39,834 nt of DNA from an uncultured Clostridia bacterium (GCA_944389745.1 CALXNM010000013.1:1-39834); one strand, 5' to 3'; numbered from the stretch's first letter, positions 1-10,470 are shown. Made by a program: numbers and translations. Notes: generated from the letters alone by a model not told the origin.

Positions 1-474
1 ATAAACAAAGTAGAAATACCAGTAAATAGAGTATCAGATAGCAACTTAGAACTTGAATATACAATAGTAGTAAAGAATACTGGCAAAGTAGAAGGAAGCA
101 GTGAAGTAATAGAAACATTACCAAAATACTTCAAAGTAATAGATGGAACAAGTAAAGAGTGGAAGAAACAATCTGATGGAACCTTAAAACTAAATGTTAC
201 ATTAAAAGAAGGAGAAACAAAAGAATACAAAGTAGTAATAAGATGGGAGAAAGGTTCAAACAACTTTGGTTCATTATCAAACACAGTAGAATTATCAAAT
301 GTAACAAACCCAGCAAACTTCAAAGAAACAACTACTGAAGATAATAAAGCAAAAGCAGAATTAGTACTAGCAGTAAAATCAGGAGAAGATAGAAGCATGA
401 GATGGGTAGGATACACAATAGGAATATTATTTGTAATTGCCGGAATGGTAGTATATGTTAGAAGGAGAATCTAA
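1..474 (+). CDS. C-terminal end of a membrane-anchored surface protein (5' partial)
   Basis: The frame is open from base 1 to a TAA at 472-474, so the gene begins before the window. The 157 visible residues hold a DUF11-like beta-sandwich segment (LEYTIVVKNTGKVEGSSEV) about asymmetric extension of a repeat protein. A single hydrophobic helix (YTIGILFVIAGMVVYV) and a short Arg-rich tail, RRRI, follow. No LPXTG sortase motif is present, so anchoring is probably by the C-terminal helix. The architecture matches the ends of the two giant proteins at 16034-26285 (repeat domain, helix, basic tail), so this is probably a member of the same surface-protein family. Ligand and role are unknown. Confidence 0.8.
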   Translation: MNKVEIPVNRVSDSNLELEYTIVVKNTGKVEGSSEVIETLPKYFKVIDGTSKEWKKQSDGTLKLNVTLKEGETKEYKVVIRWEKGSNNFGSLSNTVELSNVTNPANFKETTTEDNKAKAELVLAVKSGEDRSMRWVGYTIGILFVIAGMVVYVRRRI

Positions 475-494
475 AAGTTATTTTTAGATAAATG

Positions 495-527
495 AAGTAG
501 TAGAAAATTATTCTACTACTTTATTTT
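495..527 (+). terminator. Rho-independent terminator after the partial surface protein
   Basis: An 11-bp stem AAGTAGTAGAA (495-505) pairs with TTCTACTACTT (511-521) around a 5-nt loop and is followed by a T-rich tract. It ends the transcript of the upstream surface-protein gene. Confidence 0.8.
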
Positions 528-557
528 GTGTCAAAGGGGTCTGTTCCTATTGGCATA
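527..557. repeat. REP-like intergenic element, copy 1
   Basis: A 31-nt element with core AGGGGTCTGTTCCTATTGG. It closely matches the reverse complement of the element at 32049-32079. The ends are an imperfect inverted repeat. It lies in an intergenic gap directly after a terminator. Dispersed palindromes of this look are known in Firmicutes, often linked to REP-associated transposases, but no such transposase is in this window. Confidence 0.55.
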
Positions 558-605
558 ATAGCAATTTTGTAGAATATACATATGTTATACAGGAATAAAT
601 AAGGA

Positions 606-1361
606 GTGGTAACTATTTCGGATTTAATAAAAACAGGATTATTAGGTTTGTTTTTTGGAACATTTGGTACAACAATAGGTGGGTTAATAGGTGTAAAGTT
701 TAACAAAACTAGTAATAGATTTTTAGGATTTATACTAGCATTAACATCTGGTTTAATGACATCAATTATTTGTTTTGAATTGGTTCCAGAAGCTTTAGAA
801 ATATCAAGTTTGTTTAATACAATACTTGGAATAGTGTTTGGAATAATAGCAATGATTATATGTGATATATATGTGGATAAATTGATTCCAAAACAGGTTA
901 AAACTGTGGATAACCTTAAAGAAAATCTGTTAAAGACAGGAATAATCATAAGTGTAGGACTTGCAATTCATAATTTTCCAGAAGGATTAGCTATTGGTTC
1001 TGGATTTGAATCATCTGTTAAACTGGGTTTATCTCTTGCTATTACAATTTGCTTTCATGATATTCCGGAAGGACTTTCTATGGCTGTACCACTTAAAAAT
1101 GGAGGAATGAAAGTAAGTAAAATACTATGGTATGTTATATTATCTGGTATGACAACTGCGCTGGGGGCCTTAGTGGGAGCAATTCTTGGAGGAATATCTG
1201 AAGAAGTAATAGGGTTATGCTTGGCTTTTGCAGCAGGAGCAATGATATATATAGTTTCTGGAGAACTTACTCCAGAATCAAATAAATTGTATATGGGCAA
1301 AAGTACAGTAATAGGAAATATAATTGGAATATTAATAGGACTTGTAGCTATGAGCATATAG
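606..1361 (+). CDS. ZIP-family divalent metal transporter
   Basis: A polytopic membrane protein of about 250 residues with the two ZIP signature segments, HNFPEGLAIG (helix 4) and HDIPEGLSMA (helix 5), whose His and Glu residues form the metal path. It probably imports zinc or a similar divalent metal, as in the ZupT-like bacterial ZIP branch; specificity cannot be read from the sequence. About eight hydrophobic segments are visible. The start is uncertain: GTG at 606 overlaps the best ribosome binding site (AAGGAG, 601-606), and no ATG fits. An ATT at 615, or a TTG if the C at 619 were absent, would give better spacing. The gene stands alone, after a REP-like element. Confidence 0.88.
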   Translation: MVTISDLIKTGLLGLFFGTFGTTIGGLIGVKFNKTSNRFLGFILALTSGLMTSIICFELVPEALEISSLFNTILGIVFGIIAMIICDIYVDKLIPKQVKTVDNLKENLLKTGIIISVGLAIHNFPEGLAIGSGFESSVKLGLSLAITICFHDIPEGLSMAVPLKNGGMKVSKILWYVILSGMTTALGALVGAILGGISEEVIGLCLAFAAGAMIYIVSGELTPESNKLYMGKSTVIGNIIGILIGLVAMSI

Positions 1362-1375
1362 AGAGAGGTGTATTG

Positions 1376-1404
1376 TTGAAAAAATACTATAAATTTGCTA
1401 TAAT
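1376..1404 (+). promoter_or_regulatory. Sigma-A-type promoter upstream of the 1474 gene
   Basis: TTGAAA (1376-1381), a 17-bp spacer and a perfect TATAAT (1399-1404). It lies 70 bases before the ATG at 1474. Confidence 0.65.
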
Positions 1405-1473
1405 ATATAGGCATGTGTAAAATCAAGTTAAGAAAAAATATAAAAATAATAATATTAATATAGAGGATTTGAA

Positions 1474-2097
1474 ATGATAAAAATCAAAAACAAAGAATTA
1501 GAATTATTTTTACAAGTAATGCTAAAAAAAGATATAAATAGAATGGAACAAAAAGATTTAGATAATATAAATGATATTACTTTAAATGCTACAGATGAAC
1601 TTGGTAAAGTAATTTCATATAATTTAGATGATTTAAAATTATTTAGAAAATTGCAAACATGTACAGTAAGAAATTATGAGATAACAAAAGAAAATTATCA
1701 TTCATTAAATTGCATTAATAATATGAATGGTATAAATGAGATAAAAATGTATAATTGTAATTTTGAAAAAGATATAGTTTTAGAATTAAAGGCTAAAACT
1801 ATACAATTTATATCATGCAATAATTTAAATATAGGAAATTTAATAACAAAATCTTCTGTAGAAACAATAAAAGTTTTACATTGTTTAAATTATAGTGTTG
1901 GAAACCTTGGCAATACTAAAAATATATATTTTGATGAAAACGATATTATCAAAGTAACAATAAAGGATTTATTAAATAGTAAATTAATTAATATAACATT
2001 TAATAATTGCGATTTTAAAGCGTTTTCCCCAAAATATTTATTAGAATTAAATCAGCAGAAAAACGTAGTAATTTCAAGTAATAATAGAATTATTTAG
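1474..2097 (+). CDS. Hypothetical protein with leucine/asparagine-rich repeat-like core
   Basis: Encodes 207 residues, starting at an ATG with AGAGGA six to seven bases upstream. There is no signal peptide or membrane helix, so it is probably cytoplasmic. The middle and C-terminal parts contain recurring short beta-strand-like units (IKMYNCNFEKD, IQFISCNNLNIGN, ITFNNCDFKAF), roughly 20-25 residues apart. These resemble a degenerate leucine-rich or solenoid repeat. I do not recognise the family and assign no function. It has its own promoter and precedes the transglutaminase-like gene by 51 bases, so the two could be co-transcribed. Confidence 0.65.
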   Translation: MIKIKNKELELFLQVMLKKDINRMEQKDLDNINDITLNATDELGKVISYNLDDLKLFRKLQTCTVRNYEITKENYHSLNCINNMNGINEIKMYNCNFEKDIVLELKAKTIQFISCNNLNIGNLITKSSVETIKVLHCLNYSVGNLGNTKNIYFDENDIIKVTIKDLLNSKLINITFNNCDFKAFSPKYLLELNQQKNVVISSNNRII

Positions 2098-2148
2098 TAT
2101 TTGAAGAATTGGAAGTTTATGTGTGAAAGAATGTGGAGATAAAAGTAA

Positions 2149-3255
2149 ATGAAATTTGCAGAAAGAGAAAAGGATATTTTAAAAGGAATTCATGGAGTAG
2201 TAATAAATGAAAATGGACCAACTATTGTATTATCTAAAGTTCCAACTCATATGTTAAAAGAAGTTATAGATTTGTGTAGAAACAAAGAATGGCTCTCTTT
2301 AAAAATAGAACTTAGTGATATTACAAGATTGGAAGAACAGGGAATAGAATTAAACAGAGGAGAATTTAATGCATATTTAAATTGCCAAACAATAAAAGAA
2401 GCATCTCCTAGTTTTTTAGCGAAACATGGAATAAGAGAAATATTAGTGGGAGCTAATGAAGATCCTATTGAAGAAAGAATGGAATATATTAAATATGGAC
2501 TTATATATACAAGGCTTGCAAATCTAGTAAGTGATATAGATATGAATATGCCAGAAGTAGAAAGATTTAAAGCAGTATATACTAGATTAGCCAGAATGAT
2601 TGATTATGATGAGGGAATGGAAGATTGTGATTCAAAATATGCTAAAGATAATATAAAAGCATCTAGAAATATGATAAATGCAGTATTATTAAATAAAACG
2701 GTATGTCTTGGATTTGCTGAAACATTAAAACAAACTTTAAGTTTAGTTGGTATAGAGGTTAAAATAGCACATAGCTTAAGAAATAATGATGATACTAGAC
2801 ATGCATATAATTTGGTTAAGATAGATGGTGTATGGTATAATGCCGACTTAACATGGGACTATTCAAGTATACGTAGAGGAATAAGGCCAAAGTATTGCTT
2901 GAAAAGCGATAGACACTTTATAAGATGCGACATGTCGATTAGGCCAAACCATAGGCCAGATAATAAAGCAATGAAAATGCCGAGATGTCACGAATCATTA
3001 GAAATCTATCCAGAATTACAAGAAATTCCAGGTTTTGTTGTTAGAATAAATAAAAAACTAAAAAGAACTTTACAAGTGATAAATGGAAATAAAAAACTTC
3101 AGACAAATCCAGCGACTATTATGGATTTTAGAAAACATATTAGAACAGACGAATTCTCTAAACCTGTTCAATCAAATTCAACAGGACAAGGTGGAAAACA
3201 TTTCTCAGGTAAAAGTAAAAAAACAGAAAAATCAGATGAAGATATTACAAAATAA
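2149..3255 (+). CDS. Transglutaminase-like (papain-fold) domain protein
   Basis: Encodes 368 residues with no signal peptide. The transglutaminase-like core spans roughly residues 110-260. The expected triad is visible: Cys186 in VCLGFAE, His218 in HAYNLVKIDGVWYN and Asp233 in NADLTWD. Such domains act as proteases, peptidases or amidases on proteins or peptidoglycan-like substrates; the substrate here is unknown. The C-terminal 100 residues are Lys/Ser-rich and probably disordered. The N-terminal 100 residues are an unrecognised leader domain. The gene follows the unknown protein at 1474 and precedes pcrA by 82 bases. Confidence 0.75.
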   Translation: MKFAEREKDILKGIHGVVINENGPTIVLSKVPTHMLKEVIDLCRNKEWLSLKIELSDITRLEEQGIELNRGEFNAYLNCQTIKEASPSFLAKHGIREILVGANEDPIEERMEYIKYGLIYTRLANLVSDIDMNMPEVERFKAVYTRLARMIDYDEGMEDCDSKYAKDNIKASRNMINAVLLNKTVCLGFAETLKQTLSLVGIEVKIAHSLRNNDDTRHAYNLVKIDGVWYNADLTWDYSSIRRGIRPKYCLKSDRHFIRCDMSIRPNHRPDNKAMKMPRCHESLEIYPELQEIPGFVVRINKKLKRTLQVINGNKKLQTNPATIMDFRKHIRTDEFSKPVQSNSTGQGGKHFSGKSKKTEKSDEDITK

Positions 3256-3337
3256 TTAAATGTTCGCTTGAAAAAATATGTAATATAAGTTAAAATATTG
3301 AAAGCAAATAAATGTTTAGTAATTAAGGAGAAAAATA

Positions 3338-5662
3338 ATGCAAGAATTAATAGAAGGATTAAATGATAAGCAAAAAGAGGCTGTTTTAAATACAGAGGGA
3401 CCTTGTTTAGTAATTGCAGGAGCTGGAAGTGGAAAAACAAAGGTATTAACTCATAAGATAGCATATTTGATGAGTGAAAAGTATGTTAAACCCTGGAATA
3501 TATTAGCTATTACATTTACTAACAAAGCTGCAAATGAAATGAAAGAAAGAGTAGAAAACCTTGTGGGAGATGCAGCTAAAGACATGTGGATAGGAACATT
3601 CCACTCAATATGTGTTCGTATTCTAAGAAAATATATAGATAGATTAGGTTTTGACCATTCATTTTTAATATTTGATACATCAGACCAAAGAACACTTATA
3701 AAAGAATGTATGAAAGCATTAAAAATAGATGACAAAATGTTTACAGACAGAAGTATTTTATCAGAAATAAGCAATGGGAAAAACGAGATGCTTGAACCAA
3801 AAGCTTATCAAGTAAAATACGCGGGTGATTATAGAAAAGAAATAATAGGAAGAGTATATGAATTATATCAAAAGAGATTAAAAGAAAATAACGCAATAGA
3901 TTTTGATGACATTATAAATTATACAATAAAAATACTACAAGAAAATGAAGATGCTTTAGAATATTATACAAATAAATTTCAATATATACTTGTAGACGAA
4001 TATCAAGATACAAACAAAGCACAATTTACATTAGTTACAATGCTTGCTTCAAGACATGGAAATATTACAGTTGTTGGAGATAATGACCAAGGTATTTATA
4101 GTTTTAGAGGAGCAGATATTAGTAATATATTGAATTTCGAAAAAGATTTTCCTGGAGCAAAATTAATAAAACTAGAGCAAAACTATAGATGCACGGGAAA
4201 TATTTTAAAAGCAGCTAACTCAGTTATTAAACATAATGAAAATAAATATGAGAAAAAACTTTGGACAGAAAATGAAGAAGGAAGCCTTCCAACAATTCAT
4301 AAATCTGATGATGAATATGATGAAGGAAGATATATAGTAGAGGAAATAAACCATTTAAGGAGAGAGGAATATTTTAAATATTCAGATTTTGTAGTGCTTT
4401 ATAGAATGAACTCACAATCTAGAGCAATTGAGGAAATTTTAAGAAGAGAGGGAATTCCATACAAAATAGTAGGTGGCTTAAAATTCTATGAAAGAAAAGA
4501 AATAAAAGATATTATTTCTTATTTAAGATTAATTTACAATTTTTCAGACAATATTTCTTTAAGAAGAATTATCAATGAACCTAAAAGAGGTATTGGAAGA
4601 ACAAGTATAGATAACATTAGTGAGATATCAGAAAAAACAGGTCTTTCAATGTTTGATGTAATAAAACATGCAGATGAATATGGACTAAATAGAGTAAAAG
4701 CTAATGCAGATGAATTTATAAAAACAATAGAAGAATTAAGAGGAAAGATAGAAGATTTAAGTATATCTGAACTTATAAAAGAAACATTAAATAAAACTGG
4801 ATATGTAAAAGCACTAGAACAGGAAAATACAACAGAGGCGGAAACAAGAATACAAAACTTGGAAGAATTCTTAACAGTTGCTATAGAATTTGAAGAGGAA
4901 GAAGCGGAAAATACCTTGGCAGACTTTTTAGAAGGAATTACATTAAGTAGTGATATAGATGGAATTGAAGACTCAGAAGACTCTGTTACACTTATGACAT
5001 TACATAGCGCAAAAGGACTAGAATTCCCAGTTGTATTTTTAGTGGGAATGGAAGAAGGAATATTCCCAGGAAATAAATCTATAGGAGAACCAAAAGAATT
5101 AGAAGAAGAAAGACGTTTGTTCTATGTTGGAATAACAAGAGCAAAACGATATCTATATTTAACATGTGCTAAAAAGAGAACGATATTTGGTTCAACAAGT
5201 TATAATCAAATATCAAGATTTATAAATGAAATACCAACAGATTTACTAGATGGTTATGACGAACTAGAAGGCAATAGCAACAATAATGAATTTGTAGATA
5301 GTCCTTACAAGTGGGAATATGGAACAAGCCAAAATGCAAGAAGATATTCAATAAATAGTAGTTTTGGCTCAGTAAACAGTGAAAAGGTAGCAGCATCAAG
5401 TACATCAACAAATATGAACACAGGCTTTCAATTTAAATCAGCAGAAAGCTTCTTAAATTCACTAAACAATAAAAGAAAAGAAGAATCTAGTTTTGATATA
5501 TCAAAATTTAAAGAAGGACAACGTATATATCACAAGAAATTTGGAGAAGGAACAATTAATAAAATAGAAGAAGAAGGAGAAGATTATAAGCTAGATATAT
5601 CTTTTGATAAAGCGGGACATAAGAGATTAATGGCAAAATTTGCAAATCTACAAATAATCTAA
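3338..5662 (+). CDS. pcrA: ATP-dependent DNA helicase PcrA/UvrD
   Basis: A superfamily 1A 3'-5' DNA helicase of 774 residues, the usual length for Gram-positive PcrA. It acts in nucleotide-excision repair, in removing RecA filaments and in rolling-circle plasmid replication. Motif I is AGAGSGKT (residues 27-34), the Q-motif region is LNDKQKEAV, motif II is DEYQDTN (about residue 218), and motifs III-VI include GDNDQGIYSFRGA and VTLMTLHSAKGLEF. The C-terminal 50 residues (RIYHKKFGEGTINKI) form the Tudor-like domain that binds RNA polymerase in PcrA. AAGGAG lies 7 bases before the ATG. A terminator follows. Confidence 0.97.
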   Translation: MQELIEGLNDKQKEAVLNTEGPCLVIAGAGSGKTKVLTHKIAYLMSEKYVKPWNILAITFTNKAANEMKERVENLVGDAAKDMWIGTFHSICVRILRKYIDRLGFDHSFLIFDTSDQRTLIKECMKALKIDDKMFTDRSILSEISNGKNEMLEPKAYQVKYAGDYRKEIIGRVYELYQKRLKENNAIDFDDIINYTIKILQENEDALEYYTNKFQYILVDEYQDTNKAQFTLVTMLASRHGNITVVGDNDQGIYSFRGADISNILNFEKDFPGAKLIKLEQNYRCTGNILKAANSVIKHNENKYEKKLWTENEEGSLPTIHKSDDEYDEGRYIVEEINHLRREEYFKYSDFVVLYRMNSQSRAIEEILRREGIPYKIVGGLKFYERKEIKDIISYLRLIYNFSDNISLRRIINEPKRGIGRTSIDNISEISEKTGLSMFDVIKHADEYGLNRVKANADEFIKTIEELRGKIEDLSISELIKETLNKTGYVKALEQENTTEAETRIQNLEEFLTVAIEFEEEEAENTLADFLEGITLSSDIDGIEDSEDSVTLMTLHSAKGLEFPVVFLVGMEEGIFPGNKSIGEPKELEEERRLFYVGITRAKRYLYLTCAKKRTIFGSTSYNQISRFINEIPTDLLDGYDELEGNSNNNEFVDSPYKWEYGTSQNARRYSINSSFGSVNSEKVAASSTSTNMNTGFQFKSAESFLNSLNNKRKEESSFDISKFKEGQRIYHKKFGEGTINKIEEEGEDYKLDISFDKAGHKRLMAKFANLQII

Positions 5663-5673
5663 TATAAGAATTT

Positions 5674-5706
5674 GAGCTTGTCGCTTTGAGAGACAGGCTC
5701 TTTTTT
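5674..5706 (+). terminator. Terminator after pcrA
   Basis: GAGCTTGTC (5674-5682) pairs with GACAGGCTC (5692-5700), with one G-U pair, followed by six T residues. Confidence 0.88.
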
Positions 5707-5777
5707 CGTCACTTTCGTCACTTTTGGGACAGAATTGATTTGCAAAATTTATATATTTTTAAATTTTATTTTTGCTT

Positions 5778-5807
5778 GCATAAAAAAATAAAATTAGTAC
5801 ATACTGT
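5778..5807 (+). promoter_or_regulatory. Possible mother-cell sigma-E-type promoter for the coat genes
   Basis: GCATAAA (5778-5784), 15 bases, then CATACTGT (5800-5807). This resembles the sigma-E consensus (-35 ATA-containing element, -10 CATACA-T) with one mismatch at -10. No good sigma-A promoter is seen in this gap, and the downstream genes look like coat proteins. Support is by motif and context only. Confidence 0.4.
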
Positions 5808-5839
5808 TTAAGAGATTATAAAAGAAAGGAATGATTAAT

Positions 5840-6028
5840 TTGTCTAATTTAAGTCAAGTTGAATTGCAAAATTTAAGACATTTTATTGGAGCTCATGAAA
5901 CATCATATCAAAAACTAAATGCTTATGCATCACAAGCTGTTGATCCACAAATAAAGCAAATGTTTACTAAAGCCGCACAAGATAGTCTTAATACAAAACA
6001 AAAATTAATGTCATTTTTAAATAATTAA
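5840..6028 (+). CDS. Small spore-coat-type protein
   Basis: A short helical protein of about 62 residues. The segment ELQNLRHFIGAHETSYQKLN and the tail TKQKLMSFL match the small proteins that accompany CotF-like coat proteins in clostridia. The ATG at 5831 directly abuts AAAGGA, leaving no spacer. The in-frame TTG at 5840 gives a spacing of 9 bases and the N-terminus MSNLSQVELQ, so I prefer it. It is 13 bases upstream of the CotF-like gene and surely co-transcribed with it. It is probably made in the mother cell and assembled in the coat, by inference from family and the sigma-E-like promoter. Confidence 0.7.
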   Translation: MSNLSQVELQNLRHFIGAHETSYQKLNAYASQAVDPQIKQMFTKAAQDSLNTKQKLMSFLNN

Positions 6029-6041
6029 TTAGGAGGTAATT

Positions 6042-6287
6042 ATGGACGAGAAAACAATGGTTAATGATATTTTATCAAGTGTAAAAGCAAGTCTTGGTTC
6101 TTATCAAACAGCAATATCAGAAACTGAGAATATGTCTCTTAGACAGACTTTACAACAAATAAGAAATAATGATGAAAGTTTTCAATATGAACTTTTTAAA
6201 ACTGCTGAGGCCAAAGGATATTACAAACCTGCAGCACCTGCAAGTATTACGGAAATACAAGATGTGAAAAATAGTGTTCAACAATAA
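6042..6287 (+). CDS. CotF-family spore coat protein
   Basis: Encodes 81 residues after a strong GGAGGT ribosome binding site. The helical core (SVKASLGSYQTAISETEN, then LRQTLQQIRNNDESFQYELF) and the tail AKGYYKPAAPAS fit the CotF coat family, which has a ferritin-like helical hairpin and a Tyr/Pro-rich C-terminus. Full CotF proteins are often longer, so this is a compact clostridial form. It forms a pair with the gene at 5840 and a terminator closes the unit at 6394. Confidence 0.8.
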   Translation: MDEKTMVNDILSSVKASLGSYQTAISETENMSLRQTLQQIRNNDESFQYELFKTAEAKGYYKPAAPASITEIQDVKNSVQQ

Positions 6288-6353
6288 ACTTAAGAAAAAA
6301 AGAGATTACGAGAGAAAAAAGAAGAGAGTACAAATAAAAATAAGTTAAAAAAG

Positions 6354-6394
6354 GAATTTAAACATTTTTTTAAAATTGTTTAAATTCTTTTTTT
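6354..6394 (+). terminator. Terminator after the coat gene pair
   Basis: GAATTTAAAC (6354-6363) pairs perfectly with GTTTAAATTC (6378-6387), followed by seven T residues. Confidence 0.85.
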
Positions 6395-6411
6395 AATATA
6401 AAATAACTCAT

Positions 6412-7428
6412 ATGAAAATAAATGAGAATGTTTTGATGGGAGTGTTTAAGATTAGTATTTTAAAGAAAATTGCGGTTACAACAAGAAAGTCAATAAAATT
6501 AATAGTTCTAATATTCTTATCAGCTATAATATTACTAGCTCTAGTAGTATTATTTTATAATCCAACATATGAAGTAAGTTTAAATGGAGAAGTTATAGGT
6601 TTCACATCAAATAAAAGTAAGTTACAGGAAAGAATAAATGATTATACTTCTGGAAATGAAGAAGAAAATGTAGCTTTTATACAAGTTGATGCTATGCCTA
6701 CATATAAACTATGCTTACTAAAAAAAGATATAAATACAAATGATGATGAAATTTATAGTAAAGTAACTGAAAATGGAACACCATACTATAAATACTATGC
6801 TATTACAGATGATAAAAAAGAGAAGTTTTATGTTTCATCATTTAAAGAAGCTGAAAAAGTAATAGAAAAACTAGAAGATAAAGATAGTGCAAATCAAGAT
6901 GAATTGGGAATAGTAGAAAAATATGATAAAAAGATAAAAAAATTTACATCTGTAGAAAAATGTGTTGCAAAACTATATGAGGAAAAGCCAGTTGTAGTTT
7001 ATTCAAGTAATGCATACAGCTCAGGTTCATCATCAGGCTATGTGAGTTTAGGTATTAATTTAATAAATCCAATTTCAGGAACAATAACATCAAGATATGG
7101 AAGTAATGATAGTGTAAGAGATCATACACATGCAGGAATTGATATAGGTGCACCAACTGGAACATCAATTAAGGCTGCAGCAGCTGGTACTGTCACATTT
7201 GCCGGATGGAGTGGAGGATATGGGTATTGTGTAAAATTAGACCATGGAAATGGTGTAACGACTGTATATGCTCACTGTAGTCAACTATTAGTTTCTTCAG
7301 GTCAAAGTGTATCGCAAGGCTCTATTATAGCGAAAGTAGGGTCAACTGGAAATTCAACAGGACCACATTTACACTTAGAAGTAAGAAAAAATGGAATTAC
7401 ATATAACCCACAAAATTATGTATATTAA
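6412..7428 (+). CDS. Membrane-anchored M23 family peptidoglycan endopeptidase
   Basis: Up to 338 residues. A membrane helix near residues 28-48 (LIVLIFLSAIILLALVVLFY) leaves the rest outside the cell. The middle region (about 55-200) is an unclassified extracellular domain. The C-terminal 115 residues are an M23 (LytM) domain. The metal ligands are visible: His and Asp of HAGIDIG and the second His of GPHLHLEV, plus the catalytic His in TVYAHC. It cleaves peptide cross-links in the wall, and intact ligands suggest an active enzyme rather than a SpoIIQ-like degenerate one. The ATG at 6412 has no good ribosome binding site; a start at 6436 (ATGGGAGTG) or later is possible. It is transcribed convergently with mecA. 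Confidence 0.9.
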   Translation: MKINENVLMGVFKISILKKIAVTTRKSIKLIVLIFLSAIILLALVVLFYNPTYEVSLNGEVIGFTSNKSKLQERINDYTSGNEEENVAFIQVDAMPTYKLCLLKKDINTNDDEIYSKVTENGTPYYKYYAITDDKKEKFYVSSFKEAEKVIEKLEDKDSANQDELGIVEKYDKKIKKFTSVEKCVAKLYEEKPVVVYSSNAYSSGSSSGYVSLGINLINPISGTITSRYGSNDSVRDHTHAGIDIGAPTGTSIKAAAAGTVTFAGWSGGYGYCVKLDHGNGVTTVYAHCSQLLVSSGQSVSQGSIIAKVGSTGNSTGPHLHLEVRKNGITYNPQNYVY

Positions 7429-7439
7429 AAAATAAAAAT

Positions 7440-7468
7440 ATAACCCATTTATATGGGTTATATTTTTT
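7440..7468 (+). terminator. Terminator between the M23 gene and mecA
   Basis: ATAACCCAT (7440-7448) pairs with ATGGGTTAT (7453-7461) and a T run follows. Adenines on the left side let it serve both convergent genes. Confidence 0.8.
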
Positions 7469-7494
7469 ATAATAAGAAATTTCTCGTTCTTCAT

Positions 7495-8145
7495 TTATTT
7501 AGCTTTTTGGGTATAGTGTAAAAAGCTCTTCTTAAAAGCATTATTTTTTATAAAAATAGTTCCTGACTCATTTAATCTATGTATAAAGATATCTGGATTT
7601 GATATATATGAACCAAATTCAGTAATGATTGTATAAAATTTTGTGATATTTTTATATTTAGTATTTAAATTGCATAATACTAAATATAAACAATCTTTAT
7701 ACAAATATAAATATATTTTTTCAGCTACTTTAACAGAGTTTACAAGATTACTTTTTACAAGAAATTCTACAAAATAGCAGTAATCATCAAATGAATTGAA
7801 TTTATAAATTAAATGGTTTAGCTCTAATGTATGAGTTTTTCTTTTTACAACAGGTTTTGGTTTAGTTTTTGAACTGCGAGTATGCTTTTTGTTAGCATTA
7901 GGTTTCACTTTTGTAATAGTAAGCACAAAATTATCGTCAGTCATTGCCAAAGCCTCTACTCTTACTTGACAATTTTTTGTTTTAAATCCAATCTTTTCTT
8001 CAGCTTCTTCAAGCAAGTCAAAAAACAAATCCTGCGATTCTAGTGAATTGGACATAAAATCATGTAAACTTATATCATTATCTTCTAAATCTTGTATAGA
8101 AATAATAACTCTCATTTGGTTATCATTAATTTTTTCAAATTTCAT
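7495..8145 (-). CDS. mecA: MecA-like adaptor for the ClpC protease
   Basis: Encodes 216 residues. The N-terminal substrate-binding domain (MKFEKINDNQMRVIIS, then DLEEAEEKIGF-type helices around residues 40-55) aligns with MecA. The C-terminal domain (about 105-210; LIYKFNSFDDYCYFVEFL, LYLYKDCLYLVL) is the ClpC-binding part. MecA delivers substrates such as competence and sporulation regulators to ClpCP. A basic, probably flexible linker (KKHTRSSKTKPKPVVKRKT) joins the two. GGAGGA lies six bases before the start. The gene is monocistronic and convergent with the M23 gene. Family assignment is by pattern; substrates are unknown. Confidence 0.85.
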   Translation of the reverse strand: MKFEKINDNQMRVIISIQDLEDNDISLHDFMSNSLESQDLFFDLLEEAEEKIGFKTKNCQVRVEALAMTDDNFVLTITKVKPNANKKHTRSSKTKPKPVVKRKTHTLELNHLIYKFNSFDDYCYFVEFLVKSNLVNSVKVAEKIYLYLYKDCLYLVLCNLNTKYKNITKFYTIITEFGSYISNPDIFIHRLNESGTIFIKNNAFKKSFLHYTQKAK

Positions 8146-8317
8146 TGAAAATCCTCCAAAAAGTATTATTACAATATTATATTTGTGTAATTCAAAAAAG
8201 GTAACTAATAATATATCATAAAATTAAATAAAATAAAAGATTTTTATAATATATTTAAGTATTTTTATTTTAACACATATTAGTAAAAAAATAAATAGAA
8301 AAACTTTCCTTTAAATC

Positions 8318-8346
8318 TTGAAAAAATTGGCTAGACAATATATAAT
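8318..8346 (+). promoter_or_regulatory. Sigma-A-type promoter of the DUF4321-radC-mre operon
   Basis: TTGAAA (8318-8323), a 17-bp spacer, and TATAAT (8341-8346). It lies 54 bases before the ATG of the first operon gene. The rest of the 8146-8400 gap holds only AT-rich sequence and the upstream region of mecA. Confidence 0.75.
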
Positions 8347-8400
8347 ACATAGGTATAAAAATTAAGGTGAATATAAGCAAAAGAGGAGGATATAATAAAT

Positions 8401-8658
8401 ATGGCAACAAGAGATAAAAATATATGGATATTAGTAGTTTTTATATTATGTGGAATAGTTGTAGGAGGACTTCTTGGAGAACTTGCATCAAAGGTTGACT
8501 TTTTATGGTGGCTAGGCTATGGACAAAGTTTTGGACTTTCTACACCAATAACATTAGATTTAAGTGTTATAACCATAACATTTGGCTTAATGTTTAAAAT
8601 AAATATTGCTAGTATAATCGGTATGGTACTTGCCATATTTATATATAGAAAAATTTAG
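8401..8658 (+). CDS. DUF4321 small membrane protein
   Basis: Encodes 85 residues with two hydrophobic segments (IWILVVFILCGIVVGGLLGEL near the N-terminus, and a C-terminal helix IASIIGMVLAIFIYR). It fits DUF4321, a clostridial family usually found just upstream of radC/maf and mreB; its function is unknown. AGAGGAGG lies upstream of the ATG. It is the first gene of the operon and is 36 bases from the likely radC start. Confidence 0.82.
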   Translation: MATRDKNIWILVVFILCGIVVGGLLGELASKVDFLWWLGYGQSFGLSTPITLDLSVITITFGLMFKINIASIIGMVLAIFIYRKI

Positions 8659-8694
8659 TTTTACTTACGGGGGCTTATGAAAGGATTGAGTTTT

Positions 8695-10442
<1,748 letters not shown>

Positions 10443-10470
10443 TTAAAGTGAAAAGGAATGATTAACTAAC

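Noticed and set aside
5706-5726. Short direct repeat TTTCGTCAC near the pcrA terminator
   Set aside because: Only two short copies next to a terminator; no further structure, not enough to call a binding site.
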